From Actinomycetes bacterium (GTDB lineage Bacteria > Actinomycetota > Acidimicrobiia > Acidimicrobiales > JAKAOS01), in contig JAJYPS010000010.1 of NCBI GenBank assembly GCA_021795215.1, positions 1 through 43,649 of the forward strand: a DNA stretch of 43,649 nt. The letters are read 5' to 3'. The translations under genes and the position numbers were made by a program. Under the pieces are notes generated by a model. It ran no database searches. It was not told the DNA's origin and saw nothing but the letters and a program-made list of their open reading frames with translations. Below, in pieces: positions 1-8,971 of this stretch. Numbering within the stretch: position 1 is the stretch's first letter; every line of letters begins with the position of its first letter.

Positions 1-1
1 G

Positions 2-568
2 CAGATCGCGTCCGATGCGGGCGTGCCCGTGGTGAGGGTGGAGCGACAGGACTTCGGATCGGGTTTCGACCGGGGGGCGTACACCGGGCGCCTGGTGGCG
101 GACCTCGAGGTTCACGAGGTGGATCTGATCGTCATGGCTGGCTTCGCCACGATCCTGGCACCGCCGTTCTTCGACAGGTACGGCGGCATGGTGCTGAACA
201 CCCATCCTGCTCTGCTTCCGGCGTTCAAGGGCTGGCACGCCGTGGAGGCGGCGCTGGAAGCGGGGGTGGAAGTGACCGGCTGCACCGTGCACGTGGCCAC
301 GCCGGAGGTGGACGCGGGCCCGATCCTGGCTCAGGAGCCGGTGAAGGTGCTGCCGGGGGACACGGCCGATACCCTGCACGAGCGGATCAAGACGGTGGAG
401 CGGCGCCTGTACCCGGCCACTGTCAGAGCGGTGCTGGAGGCAGGCGACCCCTTGGTCGTGGCCCGCCGGTGGAGCGCCGCCTGCAACGATCGTGCGGCCG
501 AGGGGTGTACCGCCTCTACGGTCGGCGGCTCGTACCAAGCGGCAAGGCGAGAGAGGACGTGCGGATGA
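2..568 (+). CDS. purN: Phosphoribosylglycinamide formyltransferase (5' end outside window)
   Basis: PurN transfers a formyl group from 10-formyl-tetrahydrofolate to GAR in the third step of purine synthesis, in the cytosol. The reading frame is open from the first bases, so the true start lies upstream; about 188 C-terminal residues are visible. Family landmarks are the AGFATILAPPFF segment, the catalytic NTHPALLPAFKG stretch with the Asn-His pair, and VDAGPILAQEPV with the conserved Asp. The last roughly 40 residues are Arg/Ala-rich and look unlike the usual PurN tail. The stop codon lies inside the first copy of a 14-bp triplicated repeat that leads directly into purH, so the two genes are almost certainly cotranscribed. 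Confidence 0.93.
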   Translation, partial: QIASDAGVPVVRVERQDFGSGFDRGAYTGRLVADLEVHEVDLIVMAGFATILAPPFFDRYGGMVLNTHPALLPAFKGWHAVEAALEAGVEVTGCTVHVATPEVDAGPILAQEPVKVLPGDTADTLHERIKTVERRLYPATVRAVLEAGDPLVVARRWSAACNDRAAEGCTASTVGGSYQAARRERTCG

Positions 569-600
569 GGGCGTGCGGATGAGGGCGTGCGGATGAGGGC
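559..600 (+). repeat. 14-bp tandem triplication at the purN/purH junction
   Basis: Three perfect head-to-tail copies of gtgcggatgagggc lie at 559-572, 573-586 and 587-600. Each copy contains ATGA. The purN TGA (566-568) is in copy 1 and the in-frame purH ATG (593) is in copy 3. A single ancestral copy would give the common ATGA stop/start overlap. Confidence 0.95.
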
Positions 601-2209
601 GTTGTGCTCGGTGTGGGACAAGAGCGGCATCGAGCAGTTCGCTGCGGGCCTGGTCGGGCTGGGATGGGAGATAGTGGCCAGCGGCCGGACGTCGGCGGCG
701 TTCTCCGACGCGGGTATCGAGCACCTGAACGTGGAGGACGTGACGGGCTGGCCCGAGATGCTCCACGGCAGGGTCAAGACGCTGCACCCGGCAATACATG
801 CCGGCATACTGGCGGACCGCTCGAGACCGGAGCACATGGTGGATCTGGCAAGCCACGGCGTCGTGCCGATCGACATGGTGGTGTGCAACCTCTATCCGTT
901 CGCCAGCCGGCCCGGGGTGGAGCTGATCGACGTCGGTGGCCCCACCATGGTGCGCGCCGCCGCCAAGAACTTCGCCCACGTGGGAGCGGTGGTCAGTCCC
1001 GGGCAGTACGACGGCATCCTGGAGGAGCTGTCGGAGAACGGCGTGCTCTCCGACACGACGAGACGCTCCCTCGCCCGGGCCGCGTTCGACCACACTGCCG
1101 CTTACGACAGGGCGATAGTCGACTGGCTGGACGGTCTGGCGGGGGAGTCGAGCGAGGCCGCGACCGGAGAGCCGACTGCAGGTGCCGGTACGGGGTCGGC
1201 CGAGGCGGTTGCCGCGGGAGCTCCTGTCGCACCGGGAGGTGGAACGGCGCTGGAAGCCCCACTGCCGGAGCGCATTACGGTACGGCTGGAGCACGCTGCC
1301 GCCCTGCGGTACGGCGAGAACCCCCACCAGCGAGCTGCGGCCTACAGGCTCGACGGCGGGGGCGGGTGGTGGGACGGCGTCACTCAGCTGGGCGGTGTGG
1401 CCCTGTCCTACCTGAACCTGTTCGACGCCGAGGCGGCGTGGCAGTTGGCGCACGAGCTGTCCGCGCCGGGTTCGGTGGTGGCGGTGGTGGTGAAGCATGC
1501 CAACCCCTGTGGTGTGGCGCTGGCGGCGGACGCCGCGACGGCCTGCGTCGACGCGATCGCGTGCGATCCGGTGTCGGCATTCGGCGGGATCGTGGCGGTG
1601 AACTCGGTGGTCACCGAGGAAGCCGCGTCGGCGTTGGCGGACGGTCCCCAGCTGGACGTCGTCGTGGCCCTGGGGTACGAGGGCGATGCAGCGCAGATGC
1701 TGGCGCAGCGGAGGCGCAATACGAGGATCCTGGCCGCTGCTCCTCCGAGGAGACCGGAGCTGGAGCTGCGGGCACTGGACGGAGGGTTCCTGGTTCAGCG
1801 GCCGGACCGGATCTCCTCGCCGGAAGGCTGGAACGTGGCCGGAGCGGTACAGCCGGAGGAGTCCCAGTGGGAGGACCTGCGCCTGGCGTGGACCGTCTGC
1901 GCGAGGACGTCCTCCAACGCGATCGTGATCGCGTCGAGTGGAAGGGCCGTCGGGATCGGGGCGGGCCAGCAGAACAGGGTGGACTCGGCCCGAATAGCAG
2001 CGGCGAAGGCCGGTCCCAGAGCGGCCGGCGGGGTGGCGGCGTCGGACGCCTTCTTCCCGTTCCCCGACGGTGTGGAGGCGCTGGCGGACGCCGGGGTGGT
2101 GGCGGTGGTGCAGCCGGGCGGGTCGGTTCGCGACGCGCTGGTGACCGAGGCGGCCGACCGGCGGGGCGTGGCGATGGTGCACACCGGCGAACGACACTTC
2201 CGTCACTGA
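593..2209 (+). CDS. purH: Bifunctional AICAR transformylase / IMP cyclohydrolase
   Basis: PurH carries out the last two steps of IMP synthesis: formylation of AICAR with 10-formyl-THF, then ring closure. The N-terminal MGS-like cyclohydrolase domain shows RALCSVWDKSGI at the start, GRVKTLHPAIHAGIL and DVGGPTMVRAAAKN. The C-terminal transformylase domain shows LRYGENPHQ, the catalytic KHANPCG around residue 300, DPVSAFGGI and VVQPGGSVRD. The product is about 538 aa, normal for the family. A Gly/Ala/Glu-rich insert of roughly 45 residues (nt 1140-1275) sits between the two domains. I chose ATG 593 because the family begins with RALxSVxDK; a GTG at 587 is in frame two codons upstream. The 3' end overlaps folD by one base. 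Confidence 0.96.
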   Translation: MRALCSVWDKSGIEQFAAGLVGLGWEIVASGRTSAAFSDAGIEHLNVEDVTGWPEMLHGRVKTLHPAIHAGILADRSRPEHMVDLASHGVVPIDMVVCNLYPFASRPGVELIDVGGPTMVRAAAKNFAHVGAVVSPGQYDGILEELSENGVLSDTTRRSLARAAFDHTAAYDRAIVDWLDGLAGESSEAATGEPTAGAGTGSAEAVAAGAPVAPGGGTALEAPLPERITVRLEHAAALRYGENPHQRAAAYRLDGGGGWWDGVTQLGGVALSYLNLFDAEAAWQLAHELSAPGSVVAVVVKHANPCGVALAADAATACVDAIACDPVSAFGGIVAVNSVVTEEAASALADGPQLDVVVALGYEGDAAQMLAQRRRNTRILAAAPPRRPELELRALDGGFLVQRPDRISSPEGWNVAGAVQPEESQWEDLRLAWTVCARTSSNAIVIASSGRAVGIGAGQQNRVDSARIAAAKAGPRAAGGVAASDAFFPFPDGVEALADAGVVAVVQPGGSVRDALVTEAADRRGVAMVHTGERHFRH

Positions 2210-3069
2210 TGCCGGTGGTGATGGCCGGTGGCCCTGTGGCGGAGGCGGTCCTGGCCGGCGTGCGTACGGGCGTGGCGGAGCTCGCATCCAGCGGCCGGCG
2301 GGTAGGCCTGGGGACGATACTGGCCGGCGACGACCCGGCCAGCGAGGGCTACATCAGGATGAAGCGGGCGAAAGCGGAGGAGCTGGGCATCGCCTCGTCC
2401 CACGTGTCGCTCCCGGCCACGGCCACCCAGCAGCAGCTGGTCGACGCGGTGCGGCGGTTCAACGACGACCCTGCGGTAGATGCGATGCTGGTGCAGCACC
2501 CCGTCCCTCCTGGCCTGGACTACGACGCCGCGTTGGCCGAGATGGACCCCGACAAGGACGTCGACGGCCTGCACCCCTGCAACATGGGCCGGGTCGCTCT
2601 GGGCTTGGAGGGACCGACGCCATGCACGCCCGCCGGGATCGAGGCGATCCTGCAGCACTACGGGGTGCCGGTGGAAGGCAGGGACGTCGTGATCCTCGGC
2701 AGGGGGGTCACGCTCGGCCGGCCTCTGGCCCTGCTGCTGTCCCAGAAGAGGCCGGGAGCCAATGCCGCGGTGACGGTGGTGCACTCGTCCGTCGACGACT
2801 GGACGACGCACACCCGCCGCGCCGACGTGGTGGTGGCGGCTGTAGGAGTGCCGGGCATACTCCGAGCGGAGCACGTCAGGCCCGGAGCGGCCGTAGTCGG
2901 GGGCGGTGTCCGTTACGAGGGCCGGAAGCTGCTGCCCGACGTGGACGAGTCCGTGGCGGACGTGGCCGGTTGGATCACTCCAAGGGTGGGCGGGGTCGGA
3001 CCGACCACCGTGGCGATGCTGTTCCGCAACGCACTGCGTGCTGCCCAGCGTCGCAACGGCCGCCACTGA
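2209..3069 (+). CDS. folD: Methylenetetrahydrofolate dehydrogenase / cyclohydrolase
   Basis: FolD interconverts 5,10-methylene-THF and 10-formyl-THF, the formyl donor used by the adjacent PurN and PurH. At 286 aa it has the family length. The active-site Tyr48-x3-Lys52 pair is in ASEGYIRMKRAK, followed by PDKDVDG and PCTPAG. The Rossmann segment ILGRGVTLGRPLALLL is near residues 163-176 and the C-terminal GGVGPTT is present. The usual QLPLP motif reads QHPVP here, a small departure. The ATG shares a base with the purH TGA (TGATG), indicating translational coupling. Its position in the purine operon agrees with its function. Confidence 0.95.
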   Translation: MPVVMAGGPVAEAVLAGVRTGVAELASSGRRVGLGTILAGDDPASEGYIRMKRAKAEELGIASSHVSLPATATQQQLVDAVRRFNDDPAVDAMLVQHPVPPGLDYDAALAEMDPDKDVDGLHPCNMGRVALGLEGPTPCTPAGIEAILQHYGVPVEGRDVVILGRGVTLGRPLALLLSQKRPGANAAVTVVHSSVDDWTTHTRRADVVVAAVGVPGILRAEHVRPGAAVVGGGVRYEGRKLLPDVDESVADVAGWITPRVGGVGPTTVAMLFRNALRAAQRRNGRH

Positions 3070-3074
3070 TCTCC

Positions 3075-3093
3075 GGCAGCGCCACGCGCTGCC
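3075..3093 (+). other. Short GC hairpin after folD
   Basis: GGCAGCG (3075-3081) can pair with CGCTGCC (3087-3093) around a 5-nt loop, six bases after the folD stop. No U-tract follows, so it is not a canonical intrinsic terminator. It may slow transcription or protect the mRNA between folD and metF. It could also be chance in GC-rich DNA. Confidence 0.3.
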
Positions 3094-3151
3094 GCTGCAG
3101 GGTCCGGTTGCAGGGCGCTGCAGGCGACCGGACGGAAGGTACGATCTGACG

Positions 3152-4033
3152 GTGACGCGGATAGCGGAGATACTGGCCAAGGGCGAGACGACGTTCTCGT
3201 TCGAGTTCTTCCCGCCGCGGAACGACGCCGAGCAGGCGACCCTGGTGCACGCCCTGCGGGAGTTGGAACCGCTCGAGCCGTCCTTCGTGTCGGTCACTTA
3301 CCGAGGAGGTCCGTCGTCCCGGCGGAGGACCTACGACTTGGTCGTGGGGATGCTCCGGACAACAGAGCTGGTCCCCATGGCCCACCTGATCTGCGCTGCC
3401 CACTCTCGCCTGGAGCTGGCGGAGATCCTGGTGGATCTGCGCAAGGCGGGGGTGGAGAACCTGATGGCGCTGGGGGGCGACCCGCCGACCGACCCGGATA
3501 GCAGTGCGGGCGAACTGGTCCACGCTATCGAGCTGGTCCACCTGGCCAAGGCCATAGGAGGGTTCTCGATCGGCGTCGCCGCCCACCCTGGGGGACATCC
3601 GAAGTCTCCCGACCTGCGATCCGATCGCGAACATCTCGCCGCCAAACTGTCTCTGGCGGACTTCGCCGTCACGCAGTTCTTCTTCGAGGCCGACCAGTAC
3701 TTCCGTCTGGTGGACGACCTGGCACTTCTGGGAGTCGACAAGCCGGTGCTGCCGGGCATCATGCCGGTGACCAGCCTGCGGTCCATTCCGCGGATGGCGA
3801 CCATGGGAGCGGCGGTGCCTTCGTGGCTGGTGGAGCGGCTGGAGGCTCGCCAGGACGCAGAGTCGGTCCGCGAGGAGGGCATCCAGGCGGCGACCGCGCT
3901 CTGCGACCGCCTGCTTGCAGACGGAGCACCCGGTCTGCACTTCTACACCCTGAACCAGTCCTCCGCCACCAGGCAGATACACCAGCGTCTTGTCGGTGGC
4001 GGGGCGGCCGGCCGAGCGGAAGGCGCCGTCTGA
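3152..4033 (+). CDS. metF: Methylenetetrahydrofolate reductase
   Basis: MetF reduces 5,10-methylene-THF to 5-methyl-THF, feeding methionine synthesis, with FAD as cofactor. The TIM-barrel starts with FSFEFFPPRND, carrying the catalytic Glu. FVSVTYRGG, the ALGGDPP loop and the QFFFEADQYFRL segment follow, and PGIMPV and the C-terminal LHFYTLNQS are present. The product is 293 aa, typical for bacterial MetF. The frame stays open well upstream, but the upstream part overlaps folD and lacks homology. I therefore start at GTG 3152, where the conserved protein begins; a GGAAGG lies about 12 nt before it, somewhat far for a ribosome binding site. Confidence 0.94.
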   Translation: MTRIAEILAKGETTFSFEFFPPRNDAEQATLVHALRELEPLEPSFVSVTYRGGPSSRRRTYDLVVGMLRTTELVPMAHLICAAHSRLELAEILVDLRKAGVENLMALGGDPPTDPDSSAGELVHAIELVHLAKAIGGFSIGVAAHPGGHPKSPDLRSDREHLAAKLSLADFAVTQFFFEADQYFRLVDDLALLGVDKPVLPGIMPVTSLRSIPRMATMGAAVPSWLVERLEARQDAESVREEGIQAATALCDRLLADGAPGLHFYTLNQSSATRQIHQRLVGGGAAGRAEGAV

Positions 4034-4057
4034 CTGCTGCGCATTAGGCTCCCGCCG

Positions 4058-5254
<1,197 letters not shown>

Positions 5255-5258
5255 ACGG

Positions 5259-6260
5259 ATGACCACGGTACCCCCGGTCACGGTGCCCCCGGTCACGGTG
5301 GCCGTAACTGGCGCGGCAGGCCAGATCGGCTACGCGCTGCTGTTCCGCATCGCTTCCGGCCAGATGCTGGGTCCACACCAGCCGGTGTCTTTGCGGTTGC
5401 TGGAGGTGGAACCGGTCATGGGTGCCCTGGAAGGGGTTGCCATGGAGCTGTACGACTGTGCGTTCCCTCTGCTTGCCAGCATCACAGTCACTTCGGACCC
5501 GGCCGTTGCATTCGACGGCGCCTCGTGGGCACTCCTGGTCGGCTCGGCGCCGCGCAAGGCGGGGATGGAGCGGCGGGAGCTGCTCGGCACCAACGGCCGC
5601 ATCTTCCAGTCCCAGGCCAGGGCGCTGGCCGCCAAGGCGGCTCCCGACGTGCGAGTGCTGGTGGTCGGGAATCCGTGCAATACCAACTGCCTCATCGCCC
5701 GGTCCAACGCACTGGAGATCCCGGACGATCGCTGGTTCGCCATGATGCGGCTGGACCACAACAGGGCACGCCAGCAGCTGGCCACCGCAGCCGGGGTAGG
5801 GGTGGACGCCGTGACCCGGCTGGCGGTGTGGGGCAATCACTCCTCCACCCAGTTCCCCGACTTTGCTCACGTGTCGATCGGGGGCCGTCCCGCCACGGAC
5901 CTGATCGACCGGTCCTGGCTCGAAGGCGAGTTCATCGACACGATCCAGGGCCGGGGAGCGGCGATCATCCGTGCGAGAGGCGCTTCCTCGGCCGGTTCGG
6001 CGGCCAACGCGATAATCGACTCCGTCCGCAGCATCCGCACACCCACCCCTGGCGGAGACTGGACCTCGCTGGCGGTGCCGAGCAAGGGGCAGTACGGCGT
6101 GCCGGAAGGCCTGGTGTTCGGATTTCCCGTCCGATCGGACGGCTCGTGCATGCAGGTAGTGGAGGGACTCTCTCACGACCCCTTCGCTGCCGATCGAATA
6201 CGGCGGTCGATCGAGGACCTCACGGCGGAACGCCAAGAGGTTGCCCATCTGCTGCACTGA
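5259..6260 (+). CDS. mdh: Malate dehydrogenase
   Basis: Mdh catalyses NAD-dependent oxidation of malate to oxaloacetate, the TCA step after fumarase. The 333-aa protein belongs to the cytosolic-type MDH group. It has the Rossmann [11 protein letters not shown] near residue 15, [34 protein letters not shown] and the active-site [12 protein letters not shown] with the catalytic His. The start at ATG 5259 lies four bases after the icd stop, so icd and mdh form a pair. The N-terminus is extended by a [10 protein letters not shown] stretch encoded by two perfect 15-bp repeats (5271-5300). It lies just before the first beta-strand and is absent from typical MDHs. Confidence 0.95.
   Translation: MTTVPPVTVPPVTVAVTGAAGQIGYALLFRIASGQMLGPHQPVSLRLLEVEPVMGALEGVAMELYDCAFPLLASITVTSDPAVAFDGASWALLVGSAPRKAGMERRELLGTNGRIFQSQARALAAKAAPDVRVLVVGNPCNTNCLIARSNALEIPDDRWFAMMRLDHNRARQQLATAAGVGVDAVTRLAVWGNHSSTQFPDFAHVSIGGRPATDLIDRSWLEGEFIDTIQGRGAAIIRARGASSAGSAANAIIDSVRSIRTPTPGGDWTSLAVPSKGQYGVPEGLVFGFPVRSDGSCMQVVEGLSHDPFAADRIRRSIEDLTAERQEVAHLLH
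5271..5300 (+). repeat. 15-bp tandem duplication in mdh
   Basis: Two perfect copies of cccccggtcacggtg (5271-5285 and 5286-5300) encode the repeated pentapeptide PPVTV near the Mdh N-terminus. The unit length preserves the frame. Confidence 0.92.
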
Positions 6261-6285
6261 CGCCGTGGTCGGGCTCTTCGTCGGT

Positions 6286-6765
6286 TCAGGCTCGAGCCGC
6301 TCCGGTCTCTCCCCGAGGCTTGGCGGTCGCTCCTCCTATCAGGGCTATCAGCAATCCGAGCACGACAGAGATGCCCGCCCCGACGACGAACGACACTGCG
6401 TGCAGTGTCGGCGAGTTGGCAAAGGACAGCGCATTCTTCAAAGCCGTGGCTGACGGAACGGGACGGTGTCCCCTTTGCAGCTGCCGGACCAGCTGCCGCT
6501 GGGTCAGATGTGGGGCCAACAGGATGGAAATCCCGGAGAGCACCCCGTAAATCAGACCCACTAGGGCACCGACCTTCACCGGCTTTGCACCGGCCCCCTT
6601 CGCCGTTCGGCCCGCAAGGAACGCCACCACCGCTGCGAGGACGATGATCAGCAGTCCCACCAGTCCGAGGCCGCTCCTGACCGACAGCGGCAGAAGCCCG
6701 AGCGCTAGCGCAAGGACGCCGAGCACGCCAGCGAGAATGTAATAGCGAGAATAGCTCATCGGCAT
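6286..6765 (-). CDS. Small multi-pass membrane protein of unknown function
   Basis: I do not recognise this 159-aa protein. Two hydrophobic helices lie near the N-terminus (about residues 8-28 and 32-50). A third spans about 67-85 and a fourth about 122-145, giving a four-helix integral membrane protein. A basic stretch containing TQRQLVRQLQRGHR lies between helices 3 and 4, and the tail is charged. It converges with mdh, with 25 bp between the two stops. The start at 6765 has a second ATG two codons later (6759). The next gene upstream on the same strand is an SCP2-like protein 47 bp away, so they could be cotranscribed. Confidence 0.7.
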   Translation of the reverse strand: MPMSYSRYYILAGVLGVLALALGLLPLSVRSGLGLVGLLIIVLAAVVAFLAGRTAKGAGAKPVKVGALVGLIYGVLSGISILLAPHLTQRQLVRQLQRGHRPVPSATALKNALSFANSPTLHAVSFVVGAGISVVLGLLIALIGGATAKPRGETGAARA

Positions 6766-6812
6766 CCGGCTTTCATGTCCCTCAGCCCGTACGGCCGGGT
6801 CCTGACCAATGT

Positions 6813-7196
6813 CTACAGGACGGACTTCTGCCTTTCAAGCGCTTCGGAGAGTGCCTGCTGGAGCCGAGCCACGACCTCGACCGCCGGAATGAGGCGCTCG
6901 AGGTGTCCCGAGACACGTAGGCTTCCGTTCAAATAGGCTTCGGGTGCGGACATGCGGCCCGAAGCCATCCGCTCCGCTGCGTCAGCCTCTGCGGTGAGGA
7001 CCAGATCGGGTGTCCCGACCGGGTCTCTTGTGACCTGCAGCGTGCCGTCGTCCAGCGTCAGCTGCCACCGGACCGGAGAATCGGACAGCACCTCCTGGAC
7101 GATTCGGAAGCTGTGCCCTTCGCAGGCGGACAGCCGCCCGATCGTCTTCGCCGCCTCTTCGAGCCGATCCAGCCAGTCGTCCCAGTACGAGGGCAT
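6813..7196 (-). CDS. SCP2-like sterol/lipid carrier domain protein
   Basis: This 127-aa cytosolic protein matches the SCP2 (sterol carrier) fold used for binding lipids or acyl chains. The landmarks are a WQLTLDDGTLQV strand pair, DLVLTAEADAAERMASG, and the C-terminal NGSLRVSGHLERLIPAVEVV. The last stretch is the diagnostic xxGxLxxxGxxxxA part of the family. A good ribosome binding site (AAAGGAG, 6-7 nt upstream) supports ATG 7196. The upstream neighbour is an SDR oxidoreductase on the same strand, 122 bp away. The ligand cannot be told from the sequence. Confidence 0.78.
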   Translation of the reverse strand: MPSYWDDWLDRLEEAAKTIGRLSACEGHSFRIVQEVLSDSPVRWQLTLDDGTLQVTRDPVGTPDLVLTAEADAAERMASGRMSAPEAYLNGSLRVSGHLERLIPAVEVVARLQQALSEALERQKSVL

Positions 7197-7318
7197 CCGT
7201 GCTCCTTTCGTCGCATCTCATCCACCGGTTCCCGCCGTGGAAACGGCGAATGGACGACCACGCCCCTCTGCAGCCGTTGTTCCGAGGTGCGATTGGCCAA
7301 ATATAGGGGTGGGCACGC

Positions 7319-8071
7319 TCAGGTTCGACGGTGCACCTGGAACGGACCGAAGCTCTGGTCGACCGGCATCAGCTCCATCGTGTTCACGTTCACATGCCGA
7401 GGCAGTGATGTGACCCAGTGGACCGCTTCGGCGACGTCCTCGGGCGTGAGAGGCTGCATGCCGGCGTAGAGCGCCTCGGACTTCGATTGGTCGCCGTGGT
7501 GTCGCACGGTCGTGAACTCCGTCTCTCCTGCCATTCCGGGCTCGATGCAGGTGACGCGCACTCCGGTGCCGTGAAGGTCGCTCCGAAGATTCAGGCTGAA
7601 TTGACGGACGAACGCCTTCGTGGCGCCGTAGACGTTTCCTCCCGGATAGGGATGGGTTGCGGCGACCGAACCGATGTTGACCACATGCCCCCGACCACGG
7701 GCCACCATGCCCGGCAGGACGGCTCTGGTGCAGTAGAGAAGTCCCTTGCAGTTGGTGTCGACCATCTGCTCCCAGTCCTCCAGCGACGCGAGATGTGCCG
7801 GTTCCATGCCCAGCGCCAAGCCGGCGTTGTTGACCAGTACGTCGAACGCCGAGAACTCTGCGGGCAGCTCCGACAGCGCCTTCTCCACTGCGTCCCTGTT
7901 CGATACGTCCAACTGCAGCGGGAGCACGGTCGGACCGACCTCGCCGGCGAGCGGAGTGAGACGCTCCAATCGTCGGGCGCAAGCGACGACACGCACTCCA
8001 TCGTCCGCAAGCCGACGGACGACGGAGGCGCCGAACCCGCTGCTCGCTCCCGTTACGAATGCGGTCGGCAT
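7319..8071 (-). CDS. Short-chain dehydrogenase/reductase, YdfG-like
   Basis: This is a classical SDR of 250 aa. The cofactor motif TGASSGFG is at the N-terminus, followed by ACARRLERL, whose Arg residues suggest NADP(H). NNAG, the catalytic Ser in NIGSVAATHPYPGG and the YGATK Tyr/Lys pair follow, and then IEPGMAGETEF. This combination is typical of the YdfG group (NADP-dependent 3-hydroxy-acid or serine dehydrogenases); the substrate is inferred only. The frame is open for 23 more codons upstream, but that part is non-homologous. I therefore start at the Met directly before PTAFVTGASSG. Confidence 0.85.
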   Translation of the reverse strand: MPTAFVTGASSGFGASVVRRLADDGVRVVACARRLERLTPLAGEVGPTVLPLQLDVSNRDAVEKALSELPAEFSAFDVLVNNAGLALGMEPAHLASLEDWEQMVDTNCKGLLYCTRAVLPGMVARGRGHVVNIGSVAATHPYPGGNVYGATKAFVRQFSLNLRSDLHGTGVRVTCIEPGMAGETEFTTVRHHGDQSKSEALYAGMQPLTPEDVAEAVHWVTSLPRHVNVNTMELMPVDQSFGPFQVHRRT

Positions 8072-8230
8072 GTGGCGGCGGAACTGGAGCTCATAGGTCC
8101 TTCCCTCGTTCGCTCTTTCGGGCCGGTTGCCTTGCGGCACCGGCCCCCCGATCCTCCCCGGCCGGGCGCCGCCGCTAACAGAGTCCTCACCACCGGCGGC
8201 GGCTGGTGCCGACGAGGCGTGCCCGTTACG

Positions 8231-8971
8231 TCAACGCCGCCGGCCGATGGCACGGAACAGCCAGCCGAGGGGGTCGAAGAACCGGTCGGCCACCCTCTCT
8301 TTCATAGGGATGATTGCGTTGTCGGTGATGGCGATCGAAGCGGGACACACCTCGGTGCAGCACTTGGTGATGTTGCAGTAGCCGATGCCGAGAAGCTCCA
8401 CGGCCGCAGCTCTGCGGTCGGCCGTGTCGAGGGGGTGCATCTCGAGCTCGGCCAACCTGACCATGAACCGGGGTCCGACGAACGCGGCCTTGTTCTCCTC
8501 GTGGTCACGTATCACATGGCACACGTCCTGGCAGAGGAAGCACTCGATGCATCGGTGGAACTCCTGGATCCTGCCCACGTCGACCTGGTCCACCCGGTGG
8601 CCGTCTCCGGGCCGCTCCTTCGGGGCAAAGGCCGGCACCTTCTGCGCCGCCCTGTAATTGAACGACACGTCGGTCACCAGGTCCTTCTGGAGCGGGAACG
8701 TGTGGAGCGGAGCGATGGTGACCGGCTGGTCGGGGGGGAACAGCCTCATCCTGGTCATGCACATGAGCCGGGGTCGCCCGTCCACCTCGGCGGAGCAGGA
8801 CCCGCACTTTCCCGCCTTGCAGTTCCACCGAACCGCCAGGTCGGGCGCCACGGTCGCCTGCACCCTGTGCACCACGTCCAGCAACACCTCACCGTCGAAC
8901 TGCTCGACGGTGTACTCGACGAAGCGCCCACCCGTCCGGTCGCCCCGCCATATCCGCAGCGTCCTGTTCAA
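8231..8971 (-). CDS. sdhB: Succinate dehydrogenase iron-sulfur subunit
   Basis: SdhB passes electrons from the flavoprotein to the membrane quinone site. All three cluster motifs are visible in the 246-aa protein: a plant-type [2Fe-2S] set (CKAGKCGSC plus a later Cys in RLMC), CIECFLCQDVC for [4Fe-4S], and CNITKCCTEVCP for the [3Fe-4S] cluster and the last 4Fe ligand. The best start is TTG 8971, whose TTGA overlaps the sdhA stop. No ATG or GTG exists in the conserved part of the frame. Gene order C-A-B with a tight A/B overlap matches the mycobacterial Rv0249c-Rv0248c-Rv0247c operon. Confidence 0.93.
   Translation of the reverse strand: MNRTLRIWRGDRTGGRFVEYTVEQFDGEVLLDVVHRVQATVAPDLAVRWNCKAGKCGSCSAEVDGRPRLMCMTRMRLFPPDQPVTIAPLHTFPLQKDLVTDVSFNYRAAQKVPAFAPKERPGDGHRVDQVDVGRIQEFHRCIECFLCQDVCHVIRDHEENKAAFVGPRFMVRLAELEMHPLDTADRRAAAVELLGIGYCNITKCCTEVCPASIAITDNAIIPMKERVADRFFDPLGWLFRAIGRRR

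Noticed and set aside
604-2208. A long open frame overlapping purH in another phase and running on into folD
   Set aside because: Its translation in the purH part is Arg/Gly-rich with no family match. Only the folD part at the end is real.
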